From positions 1,736,001-1,800,000 of the forward strand of contig NZ_BAAACF010000001.1 in the NCBI RefSeq assembly GCF_039521365.1: 64,000 nucleotides of DNA, in the 5' to 3' direction. Each line of letters begins with the position of its first letter. The stretch's first letter is position 1. Of this stretch, positions 60,317-64,000 are shown piece by piece. Source of the stretch: Clostridium_AW malenominatum. GTDB lineage: Bacteria > Bacillota > Clostridia > Clostridiales > Clostridiaceae. The position numbers and the translations under genes were made by a program. Below the pieces are notes generated by a model. It did not search any database. It worked only from the letters and a program-made list of their open reading frames with translations, and was not told the origin of the DNA.

Positions 60317-61084
60317 TTAAACCTTTCTGTATATAAAGGTCGAAGCCTTATCAAATCCGAAATCTTTGTAATTATAAATACTTTCTGTAGCACCAACAAA
60401 TAATAATCCACTTTTCTTTAATGACCCATGAAACTTTCTATAGATATCATCTTTTATATCTTGATTAAAATAAATTACTACATTTCTGCATACTATTAAA
60501 TCAAAATCAGTTTCATATTTATCAAGTATTAAATCATGTTTTTTAAAGGTTACAATGCTTTTTATCTTATTATCAATTACATAATTTTCGCCTTGTTTTT
60601 TAAAATATTTATTTAACTGGTCATTTTTAATATTTTTTATTTCAGATTCTGAGTATTCTCCCCTTTTAGCCCTCTCTAAAATTCCTTTATCTATATCTGT
60701 AGCTATTATACTATGTCTTCCTCCTGGTGCAATTTCATCTAATATCATAGCTATGGAATAAGGCTCTGCACCTATGGAGCAAGCTGCACTCCATATTTTC
60801 AAGTTTTTATTAAGCGGGAGAAGTTCATCTTTTATTTTGTTTCTCAATTCATTAAAAATATCTGGATTTCTAAAAAATTCTGTTACATTGATAGTTATAA
60901 AATCTAAAAACTTTTCCCTTTGACCTGCATCTTTTTTTAATAAATTTATATATTCATCTACTGAGTTAACACCAATCCTAGACATTAAACTTAATATCCT
61001 TCTGTGCAGTTGGGTAGGTTTATACGCTTTTAAATCTATTCTAAACTCTTTATAAACCCACTCTTTAAAGTATTCTAAGTCCAT
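60317..61084 (-). CDS. cheR: Chemotaxis methyltransferase CheR
   Basis: A 255-residue SAM-dependent enzyme that methylates receptor glutamates. It has the N-terminal helical domain (FRIDLKAYKPTQLHRRILSL) and the catalytic domain (TVNVTEFFRNPDIFNELRNK-like block, KIWSAACSIGAEPYSIAMIL, DLIVCRNVVIYFNQDIK). It lacks TPR extensions. It is followed downstream by cheA and upstream by cheB. Confidence 0.95.
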   Translation of the reverse strand: MDLEYFKEWVYKEFRIDLKAYKPTQLHRRILSLMSRIGVNSVDEYINLLKKDAGQREKFLDFITINVTEFFRNPDIFNELRNKIKDELLPLNKNLKIWSAACSIGAEPYSIAMILDEIAPGGRHSIIATDIDKGILERAKRGEYSESEIKNIKNDQLNKYFKKQGENYVIDNKIKSIVTFKKHDLILDKYETDFDLIVCRNVVIYFNQDIKDDIYRKFHGSLKKSGLLFVGATESIYNYKDFGFDKASTFIYRKV

Positions 61085-61087
61085 AAC

Positions 61088-62152
61088 TTACCTCCAATTT
61101 TCTTTAACCAGCCTTACTATTTCTCCTGAAATATTATGTAGTGGTAAAACTAAATCTACCATCCCAGTTTCAAAGGCAGCCTTAGGCATTCCATATATAA
61201 TTGCAGTGGATTTGTCTTCTGAAATTGTAGTTCCACCTTTCTCTTTTACCCTTAGTGTTCCTTCTGCTCCATCCTTACCCATCCCTGTAAGTACAACACT
61301 TAAAAGCTTGTCCTTATATATATTAGCAGCGGATATAAATAATTTATCTGCAGCAGGTCTTACTCCCCAAAGGGTTGGATCTGTGTTTAAATGAATTTTT
61401 TTATCAACTCCTACCTCCATATGAAATCCACCTGGTGCCACATAGACTACATTTTTTTCGATAGGCATTCCCTCTTCGCCTTCAACTACCTTAAGCTCAC
61501 TATTACTATTTAATCTATCAGCAAAAGCTTTTGTAAAAGTTGATGGCATATGCTGTACTACAAACACTGGCACATCTAAATCCTTTGGCAAATTTGTAAT
61601 AACTGAGTGTAAAGCCTTGGGTCCTCCTGTGGAAGCTCCGATAACCACAGCTTCTATTTTATTAAAGGATTTTCTTTTGCTCTCAATTGCTGTTATCGTT
61701 AGTTCATTAGAATATTTTTTTATATCCTTTTCATCACATCCAAATTCGCATTTTTCAAAGGCTAGGTTTATTTTAGTTATTAAATCATCTTTTACCTTTT
61801 TAATATCTAAAGAAATAGCTCCTGACGGTTTAGGAATAAAATCAAAAGCTCCTCCTTCTAGGCATTCTATGGTTAACTCTGATGATTTTTTTGAAAAACT
61901 ACTTAAAACAATTACAGGGATAACTATTCCCTTTATTTTTAATTCTTTTAATGCAGTAATTCCATCCATGATAGGCATTTCTACATCTAGAGTAATTACA
62001 TCTGGTTTAATGATTTGTAGCTTATCCATTAAATCCTTACCGTTTCTTGCTGTATTTATTACTTCCATGTTTACTTCGCTGTTTATCATATCTGAAATAA
62101 TTTTCCTCATTAGTGCAGAATCATCAACTACAAGAACCTTAATTTTCTTCAA
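61088..62152 (-). CDS. cheB: Chemotaxis methylesterase/response regulator CheB
   Basis: A 354-residue protein. The receiver domain has D56 (VITLDVEMPIMDG). The methylesterase domain carries the catalytic triad S174 (IGASTGGPKAL), H201 (VVQHMPSTFTKAF) and D294 (GMGKDGAEG). CheB-P demethylates receptors as the counterpart of CheR. It lies between cheD and cheR, with ribosome sites intact. Confidence 0.97.
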   Translation of the reverse strand: MKKIKVLVVDDSALMRKIISDMINSEVNMEVINTARNGKDLMDKLQIIKPDVITLDVEMPIMDGITALKELKIKGIVIPVIVLSSFSKKSSELTIECLEGGAFDFIPKPSGAISLDIKKVKDDLITKINLAFEKCEFGCDEKDIKKYSNELTITAIESKRKSFNKIEAVVIGASTGGPKALHSVITNLPKDLDVPVFVVQHMPSTFTKAFADRLNSNSELKVVEGEEGMPIEKNVVYVAPGGFHMEVGVDKKIHLNTDPTLWGVRPAADKLFISAANIYKDKLLSVVLTGMGKDGAEGTLRVKEKGGTTISEDKSTAIIYGMPKAAFETGMVDLVLPLHNISGEIVRLVKENWR

Positions 62153-62167
62153 AGCCTATCAACTCCA

Positions 62168-62656
62168 TTACAATTCTTTTATTCCAAGTCCTACGGTTTT
62201 TATTTGTACTGAGCCACTTATAGTTTCTAGTACCATAGTTCTTCCTTTATTGCCACCAACATCTTCTCCTAATAAAGGAATGGACAGTTCTTTTAATTTC
62301 TTTTTTACTGCAGTGGTGTTTCTATTTCCTATATCCATTATTAAATTTTTATCAGAAAAATTAAACATAGAGGCACCCCCTGCTATTTTTGCAATTAAAT
62401 TTCTTTTTACTGCTCCTTTACGCTCCATTTTTTCAATTAATATTGGAATACCCAAATCTGCAAATTTTAATGGATTGGTTACACTTGAAAACAACGTACT
62501 ATCCGGTAGCATTATATGCAGCAATCCCCCTACTAAATTTTGTTTATCGTATAATGCAATACCAATACATGATCCAAGCCCTACTGTTATAATTTTATCT
62601 GGAGAAGAAGCAATATCTAAATCTGCAATTCCCACTCTATATTCTTTAACATCCAT
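62168..62656 (-). CDS. cheD: Chemoreceptor glutamine deamidase CheD
   Basis: A 162-residue deamidase: the catalytic Cys30 (GLGSCIGIALYD) and His47 (GGLLHIMLPDS) are in place. CheD deamidates receptor glutamines and is regulated by CheC. The start ATG 62656 lies after AAAGGTG; the in-frame GTG 62665 overlaps that site. Confidence 0.96.
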   Translation of the reverse strand: MDVKEYRVGIADLDIASSPDKIITVGLGSCIGIALYDKQNLVGGLLHIMLPDSTLFSSVTNPLKFADLGIPILIEKMERKGAVKRNLIAKIAGGASMFNFSDKNLIMDIGNRNTTAVKKKLKELSIPLLGEDVGGNKGRTMVLETISGSVQIKTVGLGIKEL

Positions 62657-62675
62657 AGTATGCACCTTTCACTAT

Positions 62676-63128
62676 TTATTTTGAGATTAGGACTTTCTCT
62701 TCCTCTGTAAGAATGGAGCCTAGCTTAAGGAATATTATTATTTTTTTATCTATTTTAATAAGTCCTTTTATGTATCTTTTTGATATTCCTCCTACAATGG
62801 CTGGTGCTTCTTCAATCTTGTCTAAATTTACATCTCTTACTTCTGATACAACATCTACTACTATTCCAATCTTTTCATCTTTCTGTTTTGCTACAATTAT
62901 TTTTTCATCTTTATTTACCCCTTTTATAGGTAAGTTAAATTTTTTAGTAAGAGATATTATAGGCAAAATATTGCCTTCGTAATTAATAACACCTTCTAAA
63001 AAATTCGGAGAATCTGGAAGCTTAGTTGGCTCCTCAAATCCAAGAATTCTCTCCACTTCCATTATATCTGTAGCATAGTATTCATCGTTAATACTAAAGA
63101 TTAAAACTTTTATTTCTTTCCCTACCAT
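62676..63128 (-). CDS. cheW: Chemotaxis coupling protein CheW (operon copy)
   Basis: A 150-residue CheW (KVLIFSINDEYYATDIMEVE, PDSPNFLEGVINYEGNILPI, IGIVVDVVSEVRDVNLDKIE). It shares the fold with the copy at 56.8 kb but is longer and only moderately similar, so the two may couple different receptors. It lies between fapA and cheD. Confidence 0.94.
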   Translation of the reverse strand: MVGKEIKVLIFSINDEYYATDIMEVERILGFEEPTKLPDSPNFLEGVINYEGNILPIISLTKKFNLPIKGVNKDEKIIVAKQKDEKIGIVVDVVSEVRDVNLDKIEEAPAIVGGISKRYIKGLIKIDKKIIIFLKLGSILTEEEKVLISK

Positions 63129-63138
63129 AAAAACCCTC

Positions 63139-64000
63139 CTACAATATGAATCTGTCTACTATTAAATCACCTTTATTATCTAGGTATGCATGTACATCTT
63201 TACTAGGGACTTCAAGCAAGAATTCTCTTTGTCCAATAGTAAAAATAGTGTTTTGATACGCAACCTTTGCCCATATATTCCCTTGATCATTGACAATAAG
63301 CTTTGTGGTAACTCCTCCTACACTACCTACTATCCCACACTTTATTTCATTTTTCGCTCTGAGCATTCCTCCCCTAACCACACTATTTTCTTTTGTAAAA
63401 TATATACTATCATTTGCATTTATTGAAGAAATATATGAACCTTTACCATTTACATATATATTTCCAGTACTATTTACTTCACAATCTTGACAATAATTTA
63501 TTTGCACGTTTACAGGAAGTGACAATTCTTCTTTTAATTTGTTTATTTTTTTAGTAATTAGGTCGTTTAAATTCTCTAGTTCTTTGATACTTCTTATATT
63601 TATCGGCCCTAGTCCTAACAACTTTCCTTTTATTATAGGAAGTATTTGTTCTTCTGCTTCTACATCCTCGTTTAGTTTTATATCTTTTATAATTTGAAAA
63701 CAAAGTTTAGGGATATTTTTATACTTTGTTTCTATTAAAACTTTTACTATTTCTCCATCTTTTCTTTTATTATTCATTATATCGTATTTTTTTATATCTT
63801 CTACATTTTTAACGATGCCTTGTATGCTATTAAATATTTCTGTTAGTTTATCTATGTAATTAACTTTAGAAACATCCTCTCCTCCACCAATAATGTTAGA
63901 GGCTATTGCATTTCCACCAATACTAATATCTCCCTTACCTTTTATCAAGGATCTATCCACATGTTTTGCTATAGCAATAGAGTTATCTGCTATTACTTCC
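63139..64000 (-). CDS. FapA (DUF342) protein, N-terminus beyond the window
   Basis: The frame is open to base 64000, so the N-terminus is missing; the visible GTG 63960 is internal. The visible part has the FapA beta-helix-like repeats (KGKGDISIGGNAIASNIIGG, then a helical spacer and NSTGNIYVNGKGSYISSINA, RGGMLRAKNEIKCGIVGSVG). FapA/DUF342 proteins are found near chemotaxis and flagellar genes in clostridia; a role in flagellar assembly has been proposed but not proven. The C-terminus (HAYLDNKGDLIVDRFIL) is intact. Confidence 0.85.
   Translation of the reverse strand, partial: EVIADNSIAIAKHVDRSLIKGKGDISIGGNAIASNIIGGGEDVSKVNYIDKLTEIFNSIQGIVKNVEDIKKYDIMNNKRKDGEIVKVLIETKYKNIPKLCFQIIKDIKLNEDVEAEEQILPIIKGKLLGLGPINIRSIKELENLNDLITKKINKLKEELSLPVNVQINYCQDCEVNSTGNIYVNGKGSYISSINANDSIYFTKENSVVRGGMLRAKNEIKCGIVGSVGGVTTKLIVNDQGNIWAKVAYQNTIFTIGQREFLLEVPSKDVHAYLDNKGDLIVDRFIL

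Noticed and set aside
61617..62684. A long plus-strand frame of 355 codons opposite cheB and cheD
   Set aside because: It is the mirror of well-conserved cheB and cheD coding sequence, has no ribosome site, and encodes a Ser/Phe/Ile-rich product typical of antisense frames in AT-rich DNA.

Overview
The window is a low-GC, Gram-positive, anaerobe-type chromosome segment, most likely from a Clostridium-like member of the Clostridia. The reasons are: very AT-rich DNA with strong AGGAGG-type ribosome sites; a flagellar gene set without the outer-ring genes flgH/flgI; Firmicute-type factors (SwrB-like, SwrD/FlbD, FliW-CsrA, CheC, CheD, YjfB); a natural FliR-FlhB fusion; and a tetrahydrofolate riboswitch before folT. 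I cannot name the species.

Layout. (1) 1-22.8 kb, minus strand: the main basal-body/export/motor operon, running flgB, flgC, fliE, fliF, fliG, fliH, fliI, fliJ, fliK, flgD, a TIGR02530-type gene, flgE, flbD/swrD, motA, motB, fliL, fliO, fliP, fliQ, fliR-flhB, flhA, flhF, flhG, a PilZ/YcgR protein, sigD (fliA), a swrB-like gene, a tiny membrane protein, and two FlgF/FlgG-type rod genes (the last runs off the left edge). (2) 23.1-24.0 kb: a second, divergent flagellin with its own sigma-28 promoter and terminator. (3) 24.0-38.8 kb: a mostly non-flagellar block holding a 2-hydroxyacid dehydrogenase, a short SSB, a gamma-carbonic anhydrase, folT with its riboswitch, greA, small conserved proteins, a PAS-GGDEF-EAL enzyme, DUF1622, MgtC, a TctABC transporter, a PhoP/PhoR pair and an HDOD protein. 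(4) 38.8-45.2 kb: YjfB and a flagellin-glycosylation island (two methyltransferases, a CMP-sugar synthetase/HAD phosphatase fusion, a NeuB-type synthase lacking the SAF domain, and a Maf transferase). (5) 45.4-54.6 kb: the late flagellar operon flgM-flgN-flgK-flgL-fliW-csrA-flaG-orf95-fliS-fliD-fliT, with the major flagellin as a separate unit. (6) 54.7-64.0 kb: the chemotaxis/switch operon fapA(partial)-cheW-cheD-cheB-cheR-cheA-cheC-cheY-cheW-fliM-fliY.

How it works together. The early operon encodes sigma-28; FlgM, exported on hook completion, holds sigma-28 back. Four sigma-28 promoters of the form TAAA-N17-CGATA can be read directly, before flgM, both flagellins and maf, and a weaker one lies before the HDOD gene. 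The major flagellin leader carries a hairpin with GGA in its loop plus a second GGA at the ribosome site, matching the FliW-CsrA switch encoded 4 kb away. Cyclic di-GMP input is suggested by the PilZ protein and the GGDEF-EAL enzyme.

The most unusual features are three homologous structured spacers (about 145-210 bp) lying directly after the stop codons of flaG, orf95 and fliS; a wider family of TTTTTAG-rich palindromic intergenic repeats; and a compact nonulosonate module whose parts would fit Kdn better than an N-acetylated sugar. No rRNA, tRNA, CRISPR array, transposase or prophage gene was seen.
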